From Egibacter rhizosphaerae (GTDB taxonomy: Bacteria > Actinomycetota > Nitriliruptoria > Euzebyales > Egibacteraceae), in assembly GCF_004322855.1 (NCBI RefSeq), contig NZ_CP036402.1, positions 4,216,001 to 4,280,000 of the forward strand: DNA of 64,000 nt, in the 5' to 3' direction. Position numbers and translations under genes: made by a program. The notes beneath the pieces were generated by a model. That model was not told the DNA's origin, did not search any database, and saw nothing but the letters and a program-made list of their open reading frames with translations. Below are positions 33,199 to 47,805 of this stretch, piece by piece. Positions within the stretch are counted from its first letter, which is position 1. Every line of letters starts with the position of its first letter.

Positions 33199-34130
33199 TC
33201 GGCCGGCACCTGCTCGGGCTCGAGGCGCTGGACGAGGACGCGATCACCGGCGTCCTCGACACCGCCGAGGGACTGAAGGACCTCGCCCTGCGCCCGGTCA
33301 AGAAGGTGCCGACCCTGCGCGGGCGCACGGTGTGCAACCTCTTCTACGAGGACTCGACCCGCACCAGAACGTCCTTCGAGTTGGCCGAGAAGCGCCTCTC
33401 GGCCGACGTGCTCAACTTCAGCGCCCAGGGCTCCAGCGTCGAGAAGGGCGAGTCCCTCAAGGACACGGCCCTCACGCTCGAGGCGATGGGGGTCGACGCG
33501 ATCGTGATCCGCCACGAAGCCAGCGGCGCCCCCGAACAGTTGACCCGGTGGGTGGACGCGCACGTGCTGAACGCCGGCGACGGAGCCCACCAACACCCGA
33601 CGCAGGCGCTGCTCGACCTCTTCACGATCCGTGAGCGGCTCGGGCGCCTGGCCGGCCTGCACGTCGCGGTCGTCGGCGACGTCGTGCACTCCCGCGTCGC
33701 GCGCAGCGTCGTGCAGGGCCTCGTCACGATGGGCGCGAAGGTGAGCGTCGTGGGCCCCCGGACCTTGGTGCCCTCGACCGTGGCGCAGTGGACGCGCAAC
33801 CCGGACGCCGTCGAGGTGCGGGCCGACCTCGACGGGGTGATCGGCGACGTCGATGTCTGCTACCTCCTGCGGGTGCAGCGAGAACGCCAGCAACAGCAGG
33901 CGTTCCCCTCCACCCGGGAGTACGCACGGCTGTGGGGGCTCGACCGTGCCCGCCTGGCCCGCCTGCCCGACCACGCGGTCGTGATGCACCCCGGCCCGAT
34001 GAACCGGGGGGTCGAGATCTCCGCGGAGGCCGCGGACGCGCCGAACGCGGTCATCACCGACCAGGTCACCAACGGGATCGCGGTGCGGATGAGCTGTCTC
34101 TACCTGTTGCTCGGAGGTGAGCAGCGGTGA
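33195..34130 (+). CDS. pyrB: Aspartate carbamoyltransferase catalytic subunit
   Basis: 311 residues, GTG start overlapping pyrR. It joins carbamoyl phosphate and aspartate. The carbamoyl-phosphate motif STRTRTSFE, then [27 protein letters not shown] and the aspartate-binding [11 protein letters not shown] are present. No regulatory pyrI is seen. Confidence 0.97.
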   Translation: MIGRHLLGLEALDEDAITGVLDTAEGLKDLALRPVKKVPTLRGRTVCNLFYEDSTRTRTSFELAEKRLSADVLNFSAQGSSVEKGESLKDTALTLEAMGVDAIVIRHEASGAPEQLTRWVDAHVLNAGDGAHQHPTQALLDLFTIRERLGRLAGLHVAVVGDVVHSRVARSVVQGLVTMGAKVSVVGPRTLVPSTVAQWTRNPDAVEVRADLDGVIGDVDVCYLLRVQRERQQQQAFPSTREYARLWGLDRARLARLPDHAVVMHPGPMNRGVEISAEAADAPNAVITDQVTNGIAVRMSCLYLLLGGEQR

Positions 34131-35503
34131 GCCTGACCGGACAATTGCTCACCTTCACGGGCGCGCGCGTCGTCGATCCCGCCCGCGGCGTCGACGAGAT
34201 CGCCAACGTCGTCGTCGAGGACGACCGGATCGCCAGCGCGGGGGAGGAGAGCCGCGGATTGCGCATCGACGCCGCGGGGCTCGTCATCAGCCCCGGGCTC
34301 GTCGACCTGCACACCCACCTGCGCGAGCCCGGCGGCGAGGACGCCGAGACCGTCGCCACGGGCACCGCGGCGGCGGCGGTCGGGGGCTACACCGCGGTCT
34401 GCGCGATGGCGAACACCGATCCTGTCTGCGACCACGCCGGCGTCGTCGAACAGGTGCTGCGTCTCGCCCGGGACGCCGCCCGCTGCGACGTGTTCCCCAC
34501 CGGCGCGATCACCCGGGGCCTCGGCGGCTCGGAACTCGCCGAGATGGGATCGATGGCTGCGCTGGGGGTGGGCTGCTTCTCGGACGACGGGCATCCGGTG
34601 CAGTCCGCGCGGGTGCTGCGCCAGGCGATGGCCTACGCCCGCACGTGGGACGCGATCATCTGCAACCACGCCGAGGACAGCGACCTGGCCGCCGGCGGGC
34701 AGCTGCACGCCGGAGAGGTCGCCGGGCGGCTCGGGCTGTCCGGTCGGCCGGCCGAGGCCGAGGAGATCATGGTCGCGCGCGACCTGCGGTTGGCCGCCTC
34801 CTCGGGGGTGCGGCTGCACGTTCCGCACGTGTCCACCGCCGGTGCGGTCGAGCTGATCCGCGAGGCCAAGGCCCGCGGCGTGCGGGTGACCGCCGAGGTC
34901 ACCCCCCACCACCTCTGCCTCACCGATGAGTCGGCCGTGGGCTACGACCCGGTCTTCAAGGTGAACCCCCCGCTGCGGACGTCGGTTGACATCGATGCGC
35001 TGCGCAGGGGGCTCGCCGACGGGACGATCGACGCGATCGCGACCGATCACGCGCCCCATTCGCACGAGCAGAAGGACCAGGAGTGGACCCAGGCGCCGCC
35101 CGGGATGGTGGGCCTCGAGACCGCGCTCGCGGTGACGCTGACTGAACTGGTGCCCGACGACGAGCTCGCCACCCCGGGCGGTGCCGGGGGTGCGCCGCCC
35201 GACGGGCTGCTGTCGCTGTCGGGCCTCGTCGACCGGCTGAGCACCCGGCCGGCCGCCGTGTGGGGGCTCTCCGAGCACGGCGGTCCGTTGGAGGTCGGGG
35301 CCCCCGCGACGTTCACGGTGTTCGACCCGCAGGAACGGTGGACCGTGGATCCGGCCGCCCTGCGGGGGCGGGCGCGCAACACCCCGTTCGCGGGTCGGCG
35401 GCTGCGTGGGCGGGTCCGCTACACCCTGCTGCGTGGGCGCTTCACGTGCCGAGACGGGGAGCCGGCCGAGCCGCTGGCGACGAGCCCGGCGGTGCACCCG
35501 TGA
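34127..35503 (+). CDS. pyrC: Dihydroorotase, class I
   Basis: 458 residues, slightly long for class I (about 430). It cyclises carbamoyl aspartate. Zinc site [50 protein letters not shown] and [12 protein letters not shown] with the catalytic Asp. A roughly 20-residue Gly/Ala/Asp insert (about 345-365) precedes the C-terminal composite domain. It overlaps its neighbours by 4 bases on each side. Confidence 0.96.
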   Translation: MSLTGQLLTFTGARVVDPARGVDEIANVVVEDDRIASAGEESRGLRIDAAGLVISPGLVDLHTHLREPGGEDAETVATGTAAAAVGGYTAVCAMANTDPVCDHAGVVEQVLRLARDAARCDVFPTGAITRGLGGSELAEMGSMAALGVGCFSDDGHPVQSARVLRQAMAYARTWDAIICNHAEDSDLAAGGQLHAGEVAGRLGLSGRPAEAEEIMVARDLRLAASSGVRLHVPHVSTAGAVELIREAKARGVRVTAEVTPHHLCLTDESAVGYDPVFKVNPPLRTSVDIDALRRGLADGTIDAIATDHAPHSHEQKDQEWTQAPPGMVGLETALAVTLTELVPDDELATPGGAGGAPPDGLLSLSGLVDRLSTRPAAVWGLSEHGGPLEVGAPATFTVFDPQERWTVDPAALRGRARNTPFAGRRLRGRVRYTLLRGRFTCRDGEPAEPLATSPAVHP

Positions 35504-36668
35504 CCGGTAGCTCGTCGTGGCCGGCGGGGACGCGCTCACCGGCGCTCGTCGTGCTCGAGGACGGCACCACGCTCGAGGGCGTGAGTGCCGGTGCCGTCGG
35601 CCGCGCCGCGGGCGAGGTGGTGTTCAACACCGCGATGGCCGGCTACGAGGAGGTCCTGACCGACCCCTCGTACCACGGCCAGATCGTCGTCATGACCGCG
35701 CCCCAGCAGGGCAACTACGGCGTGACCGACGAGGACGCCGAGTCCGCCGGCGTGCAGGTCGCCGGCTTCGTCGTCCGCGACCTCGCGCGGCGGGCATCCA
35801 ACCACCGGGCTCGCCGCGGGCTCGGCGCGTGGCTCACCGACGCGGGGATCGTGGCCGTGAGCGACGTCGACACCCGACTGCTGACGCGGAGGATCCGCGA
35901 CCGCGGGGCCTTGCGCGGCGTCATCGACGCCGAGGGTGGGGATCGGGAGGAGCTGCTCGCGCAGGCCCGCGCCCACCCCGGCATGGAAGGGACCGAGCTC
36001 GCGAGCGCCGTCACGACAGCCGAACGGTACGAGGTCGCCGCCAGTGTCCCGCCCGATGGCCGGGAGCGTCCCTGGCGCGTCGTGTGCGTCGACTTCGGCC
36101 TCAAGCGCAACCAGCTGCGGCTGCTGGCCTCGCGGGGGTGCGACGTGACTGTCGTCCCGTCCGAGGCGAGCGCCGAGGACGTGCTCGCGCTCCGTCCCGA
36201 CGGGGTGTTCCTCTCGAACGGGCCGGGTGACCCGTCGGCGGTGCTCGGCGCGGTGCGGGTGATCCGCGGGATCGTCGAGGCGGGCGTGCCGACGTTCGGG
36301 ATCTGTCTCGGCCACCAGCTGCTCGGTCTCGCCGCCGGCGCGCGGAGCTACAAGCTGCCGTTCGGCCACCACGGCGTGAACCAGCCGGTGAAGAACCTCG
36401 CGCGCGACACCGTCGAGATCGCGAGCCACAACCACGGGTTCGCGGTGGACGCGGCGACGCTGCCGGGCGGGGACGGGCCGCTCGGGCCGGCGCACGAGAC
36501 GCACGTGAACCTCAACGACGGCACGAACGCCGGTCTCGCGCTCGACGAGCGCCCGGCCTTCAGCGTGCAGTACCACCCCGAGGCCGCGCCCGGGCCGCAC
36601 GACTCGCGGTACCTGTTCGACGAGTTCGCGCGGTTGCTCGCCGGGCGCTCGAACGGGGGTGTGGCCTG

Positions 36669-36669
<1 letters not shown>
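35500..36669 (+). CDS. carA: Carbamoyl-phosphate synthase small subunit
   Basis: 389 residues from the GTG that overlaps the pyrC stop. It is the glutamine amidotransferase feeding ammonia to CarB. The N-terminal domain has [19 protein letters not shown] and the C-terminal class-I amidotransferase has the nucleophile Cys in [17 protein letters not shown] and the His-Glu pair in [13 protein letters not shown]. It is followed by carB with TGATG coupling. Confidence 0.97.
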
Positions 36670-40105
<3,436 letters not shown>

Positions 40106-40112
<7 letters not shown>

Positions 40113-40969
40113 GTGATGCGCGCGGCCAGGAGCCGCTGCAGTCCACCTGCGAAGTGCTGGCCCACCGCCACGTGGGCGCGTATCACCTGCTCACGATCGT
40201 GGCTCCCGAGATGGCCGCCCGAACGGCCCCCGGTCAGATGGTCTCGCTCGGTGTCGGCGGGAGCGGGACGCTGCTCCGCCGTCCGTTCAGCGTCGCCGGC
40301 GTGTCACGCCATGGTCCGTGGGCCGGCACGATCGACATCGTCCTCGAGGTGGTCGGCGAGGGCACCGCCTGGCTCGCCCGGCGGAGCAAGCACGACGCGG
40401 TCGACGTCGTCGGGCCCCTGGGCCGTGCGTTCCCGGTCCCGGCGCAGCCGGTGACCTGCCTCCTCGTCGGTGGAGGGTACGGGGCCGCGCCGCTGCTCTT
40501 CCTGGGCGAGCGACTCCGCCAGGAGAACCTGCGTGTCGACGTCCTGTTCGGGGCCGCGAACGCGGACCGCGTCTACAACTCGATCGAGGCGAAGCGAACC
40601 GCGACCGCCGCGATGTTCACGACCGAGGACGGATCGCTCGGGCACAAGGGTCGCGTCACCGATCGGCTCGACGACGTTCTCGACCGGTCCGGCGCCGGGG
40701 TCGTCTACGCGTGCGGGCCCATGGGCATGCTCGCCGCGGTCACCCAGGTCGCCCGCGCGCGCCGCGTCCCGGTGCAGGTCTCGGTGGAGGAGGACATGGC
40801 CTGCACCACCGGTGTGTGCATGACCTGCGTCATCCCCTACCGGACTCGCGACGAGGTTCGTAACGTGCGAGCGTGCATCGAGGGTCCGGTGCTCGACGGC
40901 AAGCGCGTGATGTGGGACCGGATCCGTGACCCGTCCATGAGCGACGGTGGTCCGGGAGGCGAGACGTGA
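40106..40969 (+). CDS. pyrK: Dihydroorotate dehydrogenase electron transfer subunit
   Basis: 287 residues. A ferredoxin-reductase-type FAD/NAD module ([37 protein letters not shown]) followed by the [2Fe-2S] cysteines CTTGVCMTC and RAC near the end. PyrK passes electrons from PyrD to NAD in the class 1B enzyme. ATG 40106 overlaps the carB end. Together with the downstream pyrD it implies an NAD-linked heterotetramer rather than the quinone-linked class 2 enzyme usual in many actinobacteria. Confidence 0.94.
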
Positions 40970-41961
40970 GCAAGCCCTCGCAGATCGTTCGCGTCCGCGC
41001 AGCGCCGGATCGCGCCGGCGCCGAGGCCGTCGAGTCGGCAGAGGCGCCGGCCGACTGCTCCGTGCGGCTCGGGCGCCTCGAGCTGCCGACCCCGATCGTC
41101 ACCGCGTCCGGCTGCTTCGCCAGCGGGCGCGAGATCGACCGGTTCTTCGACATCTCGCGGCTCGGCGCCGTCGTGGCGAAATCGGTGACGCTCGAACCCC
41201 GCTCCGGCCTGCCGACGCCGCGGATGGTCGAGACCGAGCGCGGCATGCTGAACGCCATCGGGCTGCAGAATCCCGGGGTGGACGCGTGGCTGGCCGACGA
41301 CCTGCCGTGGCTCGTCGACCGAGGGGTGCGCCCCATCGCCTCCATCGCGGGCTCGACCGTGCGCGAGTATCGCCAACTGGCCGAGAAGCTGCGCGGGCAG
41401 CCCATCGCGGCGGTCGAGGCGAACATCTCGTGCCCGAACGTCGAGGACCGGGGCACGATCTTCGCCTGCCGCCCCGAAGCGACCGCCGAGGCGATCGGTC
41501 AGGTCACCCGGCTGCTCGGGGTGCCCGTGTTCGCCAAGCTCACCCCGGACGTCGGGGACATCGCGGAGATCGCCCTGGCCGCACGCGATGCGGGGGCCGC
41601 GGGGGTGAGTCTCATCAACACGCTGCTCGGGATGGCGATCGATCCGGAGACGGGCGAGACCGTTCTCGGCGGGGGCACCGGTGGGTTGTCCGGCCCCGCC
41701 ATCAAGCCGGTCGCAGTCGCCGCGATCCACTCGGTCCACCGTGCCGATCCGGACCTGCCGGTCATCGGCATGGGCGGGGTTCGCACGGTCGAGGACGTCG
41801 TGGAGTTCGTCCGCGCGGGGGCGAGCGCCGTCGCGGTGGGGACCGCCACATTCGCCGATCCCGCGGCGGCCTTCCGACTGGTCGAGCAGTTGCCGCGCTG
41901 GCTGGCCGATCGGGGGCACGCGCGCCTCTGCGACCTCCGTGGGCAGGTGAGCGGAGCGTGA
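40966..41961 (+). CDS. pyrD: Dihydroorotate dehydrogenase, class 1B catalytic subunit
   Basis: 331 residues, GTG start overlapping pyrK. FMN-barrel enzyme with the class-1 catalytic Cys in [43 protein letters not shown] and [16 protein letters not shown]. About 35 residues of charged N-terminal extension precede the family start. Confidence 0.96.
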   Translation: MSKPSQIVRVRAAPDRAGAEAVESAEAPADCSVRLGRLELPTPIVTASGCFASGREIDRFFDISRLGAVVAKSVTLEPRSGLPTPRMVETERGMLNAIGLQNPGVDAWLADDLPWLVDRGVRPIASIAGSTVREYRQLAEKLRGQPIAAVEANISCPNVEDRGTIFACRPEATAEAIGQVTRLLGVPVFAKLTPDVGDIAEIALAARDAGAAGVSLINTLLGMAIDPETGETVLGGGTGGLSGPAIKPVAVAAIHSVHRADPDLPVIGMGGVRTVEDVVEFVRAGASAVAVGTATFADPAAAFRLVEQLPRWLADRGHARLCDLRGQVSGA

Positions 41962-42854
41962 GCGGCGCCGCCGCGGGCGATGCGGGCGATCGGGGCGAAG
42001 ATCGCGTCGCGGGCGACGCGGGCGACCTGCGCGATCGGGCCGCGGGCGGCAACCCGCTGGTGGCCGCGCTCGATACCGCCACGCGCGATCGGCTGGCGGT
42101 CCTGGCCGCTGAGCTCGGTCCCGAGGTCGGCTACCTGAAGGTGGGGCTCGAGGCGTTCACGGCGCACGGCGGGGACGCGGTACAGATCGCCCGCGCCCAC
42201 GCACCGGTCTTCCTGGACGCGAAGCTGCACGACATCCCGGCGACCGTGGAGGGCGCTGCGGCCGCGGCCTCAACGCTCGGGGTGTCGCTGCTGACCGTCC
42301 ACGCCGGTGGTGGTCCCGCGATGATCGCGGCCGCCGCGCGCGGCGCGCCAGACGTGCGCATCCTGGCGGTGACCGTGCTGACCAGCCTCGACGACGACGC
42401 GCTCGCGGCCATGGGGCAACCGCCCGCGGTCGAGCAGGTGCCACGCCTGGCCCGAATGGCGGTCGAGGCCGGCGCCGCGGGTCTCGTGTGCGCGCCCGGG
42501 GAGGTCGCCGCCGTGCGGGCCGCGGTCGGCGCGCGACCACTCGTGGTGACGCCGGGCATCCGGCCGGCGGTCCCATCGGCGGCCGTCCCATCGGCGGCCG
42601 TCCCATCGGCGGCCGAGTCGTCGGCGGGCGAGTCGTCGGCGGGCGAGTCGTCGGCGGGCGAGTTGTCGGCGGGCGAGTTGTCGGCGGGCGAGTCGGTCGG
42701 CGGCACCGACGACCAGGCCAGGGTGGGCACGCCCGCGGGCGCGATCGCCGCTGGTGCGGACCTGCTGGTCGTCGGTCGGCCCCTAACCCGGGATCCCGAT
42801 CCGGCGGCGGCCGCCCGCCGGGTGCGCCGCGAATGCGCGGAGGCCGGCCGATGA
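41958..42854 (+). CDS. pyrF: Orotidine 5'-phosphate decarboxylase with a repeat insertion
   Basis: 298 residues from GTG 41958. Catalytic tetrad region [13 protein letters not shown] (Asp87, Lys89, Asp92). After the conserved VVTPGIRP, about 40 residues of 5-residue repeats ([15 protein letters not shown]; residues 205-244) are inserted before [27 protein letters not shown]. In known structures this loop folds over the substrate phosphate. A Gly/Asp-rich N-terminal extension of about 30 residues is also present. The frame and both flanks are intact, so the enzyme is probably functional. Confidence 0.93.
   Translation: MSGAAAGDAGDRGEDRVAGDAGDLRDRAAGGNPLVAALDTATRDRLAVLAAELGPEVGYLKVGLEAFTAHGGDAVQIARAHAPVFLDAKLHDIPATVEGAAAAASTLGVSLLTVHAGGGPAMIAAAARGAPDVRILAVTVLTSLDDDALAAMGQPPAVEQVPRLARMAVEAGAAGLVCAPGEVAAVRAAVGARPLVVTPGIRPAVPSAAVPSAAVPSAAESSAGESSAGESSAGELSAGELSAGESVGGTDDQARVGTPAGAIAAGADLLVVGRPLTRDPDPAAAARRVRRECAEAGR
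42570..42689 (+). repeat. Eight 15-bp tandem repeats in the PyrF active-site loop
   Basis: Units at 42570, 42585 and 42600 are GTCCCATCGGCGGCC; those at 42615, 42630 and 42645 are GAGTCGTCGGCGGGC; those at 42660 and 42675 are GAGTTGTCGGCGGGC. Copies within each block are identical, so the array grew by slippage or unequal exchange in steps, recently. Confidence 0.95.
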
Positions 42855-43582
42855 GCGGTGCCAGCGCGCCGGGGGGACCCGGCCAGGCGGGTGGTTCCGG
42901 GCAGGCGGGCGCCGACCAGGCCGGCGGAGCCCGCCCGGCGAGCGCGAGCGGCGCGCCGGTGGACCCGGTCGAGACCGCGGACCCCGTTGGGACCGGTGGC
43001 ACCGGATGGGTGACCGCCCGCCTGGAGGCACTCGAGGTGTTGCAGCGCGGCCACTTCCGGCTGTCGAGCGGAACGCACTCGGACACGTACCTGCAGCTGG
43101 CCAGAGCGCTGCAGCACCCCGACCTCGCCCTCGAGCTCGGCCGCGCGCTCGCCGGGCGCGCCCGGGACCGAGCGCCGGACGTCGTCGCCTCGCCCGCCCT
43201 CGGAGGGGTCCTCGCGGGGTTCGCCACCGCCGCGGCCCTGGGGGTGCGCTTCGTGTTCGCCGAGCGGGGCCGGGACGGTGACCTCGAGTTCCGCCGCGGT
43301 CAGGGGCCCGAGGCCGGTGAGCGGGCCTTGGTCGTCGAGGACGTGATCACCACCGGCGGGTCGGCGCGCGAGGTCGAGGCCCTGCTCGAGGCACACGGCG
43401 CCTCGTCGGTCGGCCACGCGGCGATCGTCGACCGCTCGGCGGGCGTCGACGAGGCGCAGCGCCCGAGCGAGCCCCCCCTCGCGCTCGTGGTGCTCGAGCC
43501 CGCGACCTGGGACCCCGAGGACTGCCCGGCGTGCGCCGCGGGACGGCCGCTCGACGCGCCCGGCAGCCGGCACCGGGGTTGA
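42851..43582 (+). CDS. pyrE: Orotate phosphoribosyltransferase
   Basis: 243 residues, ATG overlapping the pyrF stop. A 50-residue Gly/Ala/Pro N-terminal extension precedes the domain ([20 protein letters not shown]). PRPP loop [14 protein letters not shown] and the flexible-loop region [11 protein letters not shown] are seen. The C-terminus has CPACAAG, common in actinobacterial PyrE. It is the last gene of the pyr operon. The next gene has its own promoter. Confidence 0.94.
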   Translation: MSGASAPGGPGQAGGSGQAGADQAGGARPASASGAPVDPVETADPVGTGGTGWVTARLEALEVLQRGHFRLSSGTHSDTYLQLARALQHPDLALELGRALAGRARDRAPDVVASPALGGVLAGFATAAALGVRFVFAERGRDGDLEFRRGQGPEAGERALVVEDVITTGGSAREVEALLEAHGASSVGHAAIVDRSAGVDEAQRPSEPPLALVVLEPATWDPEDCPACAAGRPLDAPGSRHRG

Positions 43583-43679
43583 TCGACGATCGCTGCCCGG
43601 ACGGACGCCCGGCCCGAGCCAGTTGGTGCCTGGCGTGGCCTTCGTCGCGACGCAGGTCACGACGGGCCCCGCCGCGTGA

Positions 43680-43707
43680 TTGACCGGCCCGGTGGTCCGG
43701 ATAGGAT
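43680..43707 (+). promoter_or_regulatory. Promoter of mihF
   Basis: TTGACC (43680-43685) and TAGGAT (43702-43707), 16 bases apart, lie 35 bases before the mihF ATG. This is the best consensus promoter in the window and separates the mihF-gmk group from the pyr operon. Confidence 0.7.
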
Positions 43708-43742
43708 TCCCGCCGCCAGACCACGGCCCTGCGAGGAGACCC

Positions 43743-44066
43743 ATGCCCCTGCCCGAGTTGGACGATGAGGCGCGACGGCAAGCGCTCGAGAAGGCTGCCG
43801 AGGCGCGCAAGACACGCGCGGAGCTGAAACAGCAGCTCAAGGACGGCGAGGTGTCGCTGCGCGACGTGCTCGACCGTGCCGAGCGCGACGAGGTGGTCGG
43901 CAAGACGAAGGTCGCGGCGGTGCTCGAGGCCATGCCCAAGGTGGGCAAGGTGCGGGCGCGCAAGCTCATGGAGCGCCTCGACATCTCACCCTCCCGCCGC
44001 CTGCGCGGCCTCGGCGCGAACCAGCGCGAGCGGCTGCTGGCGGAGTTCGAGGGCGGGTCGTCCTGA
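43743..44066 (+). CDS. mihF: Integration host factor, actinobacterial type (mIHF)
   Basis: 107 residues, usual size. A helix-rich N-terminus (EARRQALEKAAEARKTRAEL) and a helix-two-turn-helix C-terminus (AVLEAMPKVGKVRARKLMERLDI, RRLRGLGANQRERLL). mIHF is a nucleoid protein that bends DNA in actinobacteria and is unrelated to proteobacterial IHF. Position before gmk is conserved. GAGGAG lies upstream of the ATG. Confidence 0.95.
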   Translation: MPLPELDDEARRQALEKAAEARKTRAELKQQLKDGEVSLRDVLDRAERDEVVGKTKVAAVLEAMPKVGKVRARKLMERLDISPSRRLRGLGANQRERLLAEFEGGSS

Positions 44067-44137
44067 GCGGGCCCGGCGCGCCCGAACCGGGCACCGCCGG
44101 GACGCCGCCCGAGCCGGCGGGGACCGCCGACGGCCGC

Positions 44138-44749
44138 TTGCTGGTGGTCAGTGGGCCGGGAGGCGTGGGGAAGGGCACGGTCGTGGCACAGCTCCGAGCA
44201 CAGCGACCGGACGTCGCGGTCTCGGTGTCGGCGACCACCCGCGCCCCGCGCCCGCACGAGCGCGACGGTGTCGACTACTGGTTCCTCGATCCCGACGCCT
44301 TCACCGAGCTCGTGGAGGCCGGCGGGTTCCTCGAGTGGGCCGAATTCGGCGGCGACCGGTACGGCACGCCGTGGTCGAGCGTGGCCGCCGCGCGTGCCGA
44401 CGGCGGCGTGGTGCTGCTCGAGATCGAGGTCCAGGGCGCGCTGCAGGTGCGTGACCGCTTCGAGGACGCGGTGCTCGTGTTCCTCTGCCCACCGGACGAC
44501 GACGCGCTCGTCGCACGGTTGCGGCAGCGGGGCACGGACCCGCCCGAGCGCATCGCCGAGCGCATGGCGATCGCGCGGTGGGAGCTCGCCCAGGCCGAGC
44601 GCTTCGACATCCGCATCACGAACGACGAGCTCGCCGCCACGGTCGACGAGCTCGCCTCTATACTCGATGTGATGGGCACGGGCGGCCGACCGACCGAACA
44701 CGGCACCTGCGGCCCCGAGGGACCACCCGAGGGGGGACGAGAGGAGTGA
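44138..44749 (+). CDS. gmk: Guanylate kinase
   Basis: 203 residues as written from TTG 44138. P-loop GPGGVGKGT, SATTRAPRPHERDGVDYWF, FLEWAEFGGDRYGTPW and VLLEIEVQGALQVR identify it. The start is doubtful. The conserved GRLLVVSGP begins two residues before the TTG, and in the same frame a CTG at 44063 overlaps the mihF stop (CTGAGC, like the GTGAGC junctions elsewhere here) with GAGGGCGGG upstream. A CTG start adding 25 residues is a real alternative. The stop is adjacent to rpoZ. Confidence 0.9.
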   Translation: MLVVSGPGGVGKGTVVAQLRAQRPDVAVSVSATTRAPRPHERDGVDYWFLDPDAFTELVEAGGFLEWAEFGGDRYGTPWSSVAAARADGGVVLLEIEVQGALQVRDRFEDAVLVFLCPPDDDALVARLRQRGTDPPERIAERMAIARWELAQAERFDIRITNDELAATVDELASILDVMGTGGRPTEHGTCGPEGPPEGGREE

Positions 44750-44755
44750 TGCGCC

Positions 44756-45253
44756 ATCGCGACGATCGATGAGCTGCTCGGCAAGGTCGACAGCAAGTAC
44801 ACCCTGGTCCACCTCGCCGCCAAGCGCGCGCGAGAGATCAACAACTACTACCACGCGCTCGGCGAGGGGCTCGGCCAGTACACGCCGCCGCTGGTGGACT
44901 CCACGTCGAACAAGCCGCTGTCGATCTCGCTCGAGGAGATCGCTGCCGAGAAGATCGTCGTGCAGCACCCCGGGGACGCGCGTCGCGCCGCGGAGGAGAT
45001 GCTCGGCTCGTCCGAGGGCGAGGGTGGCGAGGTCGTCCCCCTCGATCCCGGCGTGTTCGAGGAGGCCGTCGTCGAGGACCCGGCGGCGCAGGGGCTCACC
45101 TCGGACATGGCCCGCACCGTGCCGAGCGCCGAGGACGTCGCCGCTCAGGCGCTCGGCGCGCCCGAGGAGGGCGAGGGCGAGGAGGCCGAGGCACCGGTCG
45201 GCGAGAGCGAGCTCACCGATGCCGGCGCCGAGGAGGACGACCCGGACGCCTGA
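44756..45253 (+). CDS. rpoZ: RNA polymerase omega subunit with acidic tail, non-canonical start
   Basis: About 165 residues. The omega core [31 protein letters not shown] to [17 protein letters not shown] is unmistakable. But its frame has the gmk stop TGA at 44747 just upstream and no ATG, GTG or TTG before the core. ATC at 44756 sits 9 bases after GAGGAG and is where the start codon should be. ATG 44749 is out of frame and gives only eight codons. Either an ATC start is used or one base is wrong. The C-terminal 80 residues are an acidic extension; omega is normally 80-110 residues. Confidence 0.85.
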   Translation: MATIDELLGKVDSKYTLVHLAAKRAREINNYYHALGEGLGQYTPPLVDSTSNKPLSISLEEIAAEKIVVQHPGDARRAAEEMLGSSEGEGGEVVPLDPGVFEEAVVEDPAAQGLTSDMARTVPSAEDVAAQALGAPEEGEGEEAEAPVGESELTDAGAEEDDPDA

Positions 45254-45290
45254 GGCGGCCGGCGACCGCGAGACGCGGAACGGGAGCCGT

Positions 45291-46589
45291 ATGACCGGGC
45301 GGGCGGTGCTGCGGGACGCCCACGTCCTGCTCGGTGTGGGCGGGGGGATCGCGGCCTACAAGGCGGCGGCGCTGACCCGCGCGCTGCGACGCGAGGGCGC
45401 GACCGTCCAGGTCGTGCTCACCGAGTCGGCCGCGGCGTTCGTCGGTCCCGCGACGTTCGCCGGTCTCACCGGTCGGGAGGTGCCCACAGGGATCCTCGCC
45501 GATGCCCACCGGATCCTGCACGTGCAGCTCGCCCGCGAGGCCGACGTGGCCATCGTCGCCCCGGCGACCGCGAACCTGCTGGCGAAGTTCGCGACGGGGC
45601 TCGCCGACGACCTGCTCTCGTCGACCTGGACGTGCCTCACCTGCCCGACGGTCATCGCGCCCGCGATGCACACCGAGATGTGGCAGCACCCCGCCGTGCA
45701 GGCCAACGCGCGACTGCTCGCCGACCGGGGCGCGGAGATCGTCGGCCCGGACGAGGGGGAGCTCGCCGGTGGCGACGAGGGCCCCGGCCGTATGGCCGAG
45801 GAGCCGGCGATCCTCGATGCGCTCGCCCGTGCGCTCGCGCCGCCCACTGGCCCGTTGGTTGGCCGACGGGTGGTCGTCACCGCCGGCGGCACACGCGAAC
45901 CGATCGACCCGGTCCGCTTCATCGGTAACCGTTCGAGCGGCAAGATGGGCACGTCGATCGCCGAGGCCTGCGCGCGCCGGGGCGCGCGCGTCGATCTCGT
46001 CACCACCGCCAGCGGGCTGCCCGTCCCCCCGGGCGTGCGCGCCCTCCACGTGGACACGGCTCTTGAGATGCGCGAGGCCGTCCGAGGGCTCACCGCCGAC
46101 GCCGACGCGATCGTCAAGGCGGCCGCGGTCGCCGACTTCCGGCCGGCCAGCTACCACGATCAGAAGCTGAAGAAGGAGGCCGACGGCCTCGCCGAGGTCG
46201 TGCTGACCCGCAACCCCGACATCCTCGCCGAGCTCGGTCGCGAGCGCGGGCCCGAGGGTCCGCTGCTCGTGGGGTTCGCCGCCGAGACCGACCTCGAGGA
46301 GGAACGGGGACGCGAGAAGCTGCACGACAAGGGCATCGACCTGATCGTCATCAACCGCGTCGACATGGCCGACGCCGGCTTCGGCGTGGACACGAACCGA
46401 GCCCTCCTGTTGACTGCACAAGGGGGACGCACCGAGGTGCCCCTCACGACCAAGTCGCGTCTCGCGGAGGTGCTCTGCAACGAGCTCGAGCACCTCCTGG
46501 CCGAGCGCGACCGCGGCACCGGACCCGAGCCCGAACCCTTGGGGGCACCCGAGGACACCCACGCCCCCGACGCACCCCCGGAGGGCTGA
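45291..46589 (+). CDS. coaBC: Bifunctional phosphopantothenoylcysteine decarboxylase / synthetase
   Basis: 432 residues; ATG with GGGAG upstream. The CoaC flavoprotein half ([31 protein letters not shown] with the active His, [10 protein letters not shown]) is followed by CoaB ([43 protein letters not shown]). It carries out two steps of coenzyme A synthesis. The final 35 residues are Pro/Glu-rich. Confidence 0.96.
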   Translation: MTGRAVLRDAHVLLGVGGGIAAYKAAALTRALRREGATVQVVLTESAAAFVGPATFAGLTGREVPTGILADAHRILHVQLAREADVAIVAPATANLLAKFATGLADDLLSSTWTCLTCPTVIAPAMHTEMWQHPAVQANARLLADRGAEIVGPDEGELAGGDEGPGRMAEEPAILDALARALAPPTGPLVGRRVVVTAGGTREPIDPVRFIGNRSSGKMGTSIAEACARRGARVDLVTTASGLPVPPGVRALHVDTALEMREAVRGLTADADAIVKAAAVADFRPASYHDQKLKKEADGLAEVVLTRNPDILAELGRERGPEGPLLVGFAAETDLEEERGREKLHDKGIDLIVINRVDMADAGFGVDTNRALLLTAQGGRTEVPLTTKSRLAEVLCNELEHLLAERDRGTGPEPEPLGAPEDTHAPDAPPEG

Positions 46590-46591
46590 CG

Positions 46592-47800
46592 ATGAGCGAC
46601 CCCTGGCTGTTCACGTCCGAGTCCGTGACCGAAGGTCACCCCGACAAGCTCGCCGACCAGATCTCGGACGCGGTGCTCGACGCGGTGCTGACCCACGATC
46701 CCGACCCGGCGGCCGCCCGCGTCGCCGTCGAGACGCTCGTGACCACCGGGCTGGTGATCGTCGCGGGCGAGGTCTCCACCCAGGTCTACATCGACATCAA
46801 CCGGTTGGTGCGCGAGACGGTCACCCGCGTCGGCTACGACCGCGCGGAGGCCGGGTTCGACGGCAACACCTGCGGAGTGCTCGTCGCGCTCGACGAGCAG
46901 TCCCCTGACATCGCCGGAGGCGTCGACAAGAGCCTCGAGGTGCGCCGCGGCACCGCGGAGTCGAGCGAGTTCGACTCGCTGGGCGCAGGCGATCAGGGCA
47001 TGGTGTTCGGCTACGCGACCGACGAGACCCCCACGCTCATGCCCACGCCGATCCACCTCGCCCACCGGCTCGCGGAACGGCTCGCGCACGTGCGGCACAG
47101 CGGTGAGGTGCCGTACCTGCGGCCGGACGGGAAGACGCAGGTCACCGTCGAGTACGGGCCGGACGGGCGCCCCCAACGGCTGGTGCGGGTGCTGATCTCC
47201 GCCCAGCACCGACCCGACATCGACACCGAGACCCTGCTCGCGCCCGACATCCGGGAGCAGGTCATCGCGCCGGTCATGCTCGACGACCTGCCGTGGGACG
47301 ACACGGACATCCTGGTGAACCCGAGCGGTCGGTTCGAGTTCGGCGGACCGCAGGCCGACGCGGGGGTGACCGGCCGGAAGGTCGTCGTGGACACCTACGG
47401 CGGGATGGCCCGCCACGGCGGGGGCGCGTTCAGCGGGAAGGACGCGACGAAGGTGGATCGGTCGGCCGCTTACGCCGCGCGATGGGTCGCCAAGCACGTC
47501 GTCGCCGCCGGCCTCGCCCGCAAGGCCGAGCTGCAGGTCGCCTACGCGATCGGGGTGGCCCATCCGGTGAGCATCATGCTCGACACCTTCGGCACCGAAC
47601 AGGTCGACCCGGCGCGGATCCGGGACGCGATCAGCGAGGTGTTCGACCTGCGGCCGGCGGCGCTCATCGCCGACCTCGGTCTGCGGCGCCCGATCTTCCG
47701 CGCGACGAGCGCGTACGGGCACTTCGGCCGCGAGGGCGACGCCTTCTCGTGGGAGCGGGTCGACCGGGTCGACGCGCTGCGTCGCGCCGCCGGCTCGTAG
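46592..47800 (+). CDS. metK: S-adenosylmethionine synthetase
   Basis: 402 residues, starting 2 bases after coaBC. It makes SAM from methionine and ATP. Motifs [33 protein letters not shown] and the P-loop-like [19 protein letters not shown] are complete. No SAM riboswitch is visible upstream. Confidence 0.97.
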   Translation: MSDPWLFTSESVTEGHPDKLADQISDAVLDAVLTHDPDPAAARVAVETLVTTGLVIVAGEVSTQVYIDINRLVRETVTRVGYDRAEAGFDGNTCGVLVALDEQSPDIAGGVDKSLEVRRGTAESSEFDSLGAGDQGMVFGYATDETPTLMPTPIHLAHRLAERLAHVRHSGEVPYLRPDGKTQVTVEYGPDGRPQRLVRVLISAQHRPDIDTETLLAPDIREQVIAPVMLDDLPWDDTDILVNPSGRFEFGGPQADAGVTGRKVVVDTYGGMARHGGGAFSGKDATKVDRSAAYAARWVAKHVVAAGLARKAELQVAYAIGVAHPVSIMLDTFGTEQVDPARIRDAISEVFDLRPAALIADLGLRRPIFRATSAYGHFGREGDAFSWERVDRVDALRRAAGS

Positions 47801-47805
47801 GGCAC

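Noticed and set aside
42570-42689. CRISPR-like short repeats
   Set aside because: The 15-bp units are directly tandem with no spacers, stay in frame with pyrF and have no cas genes nearby.
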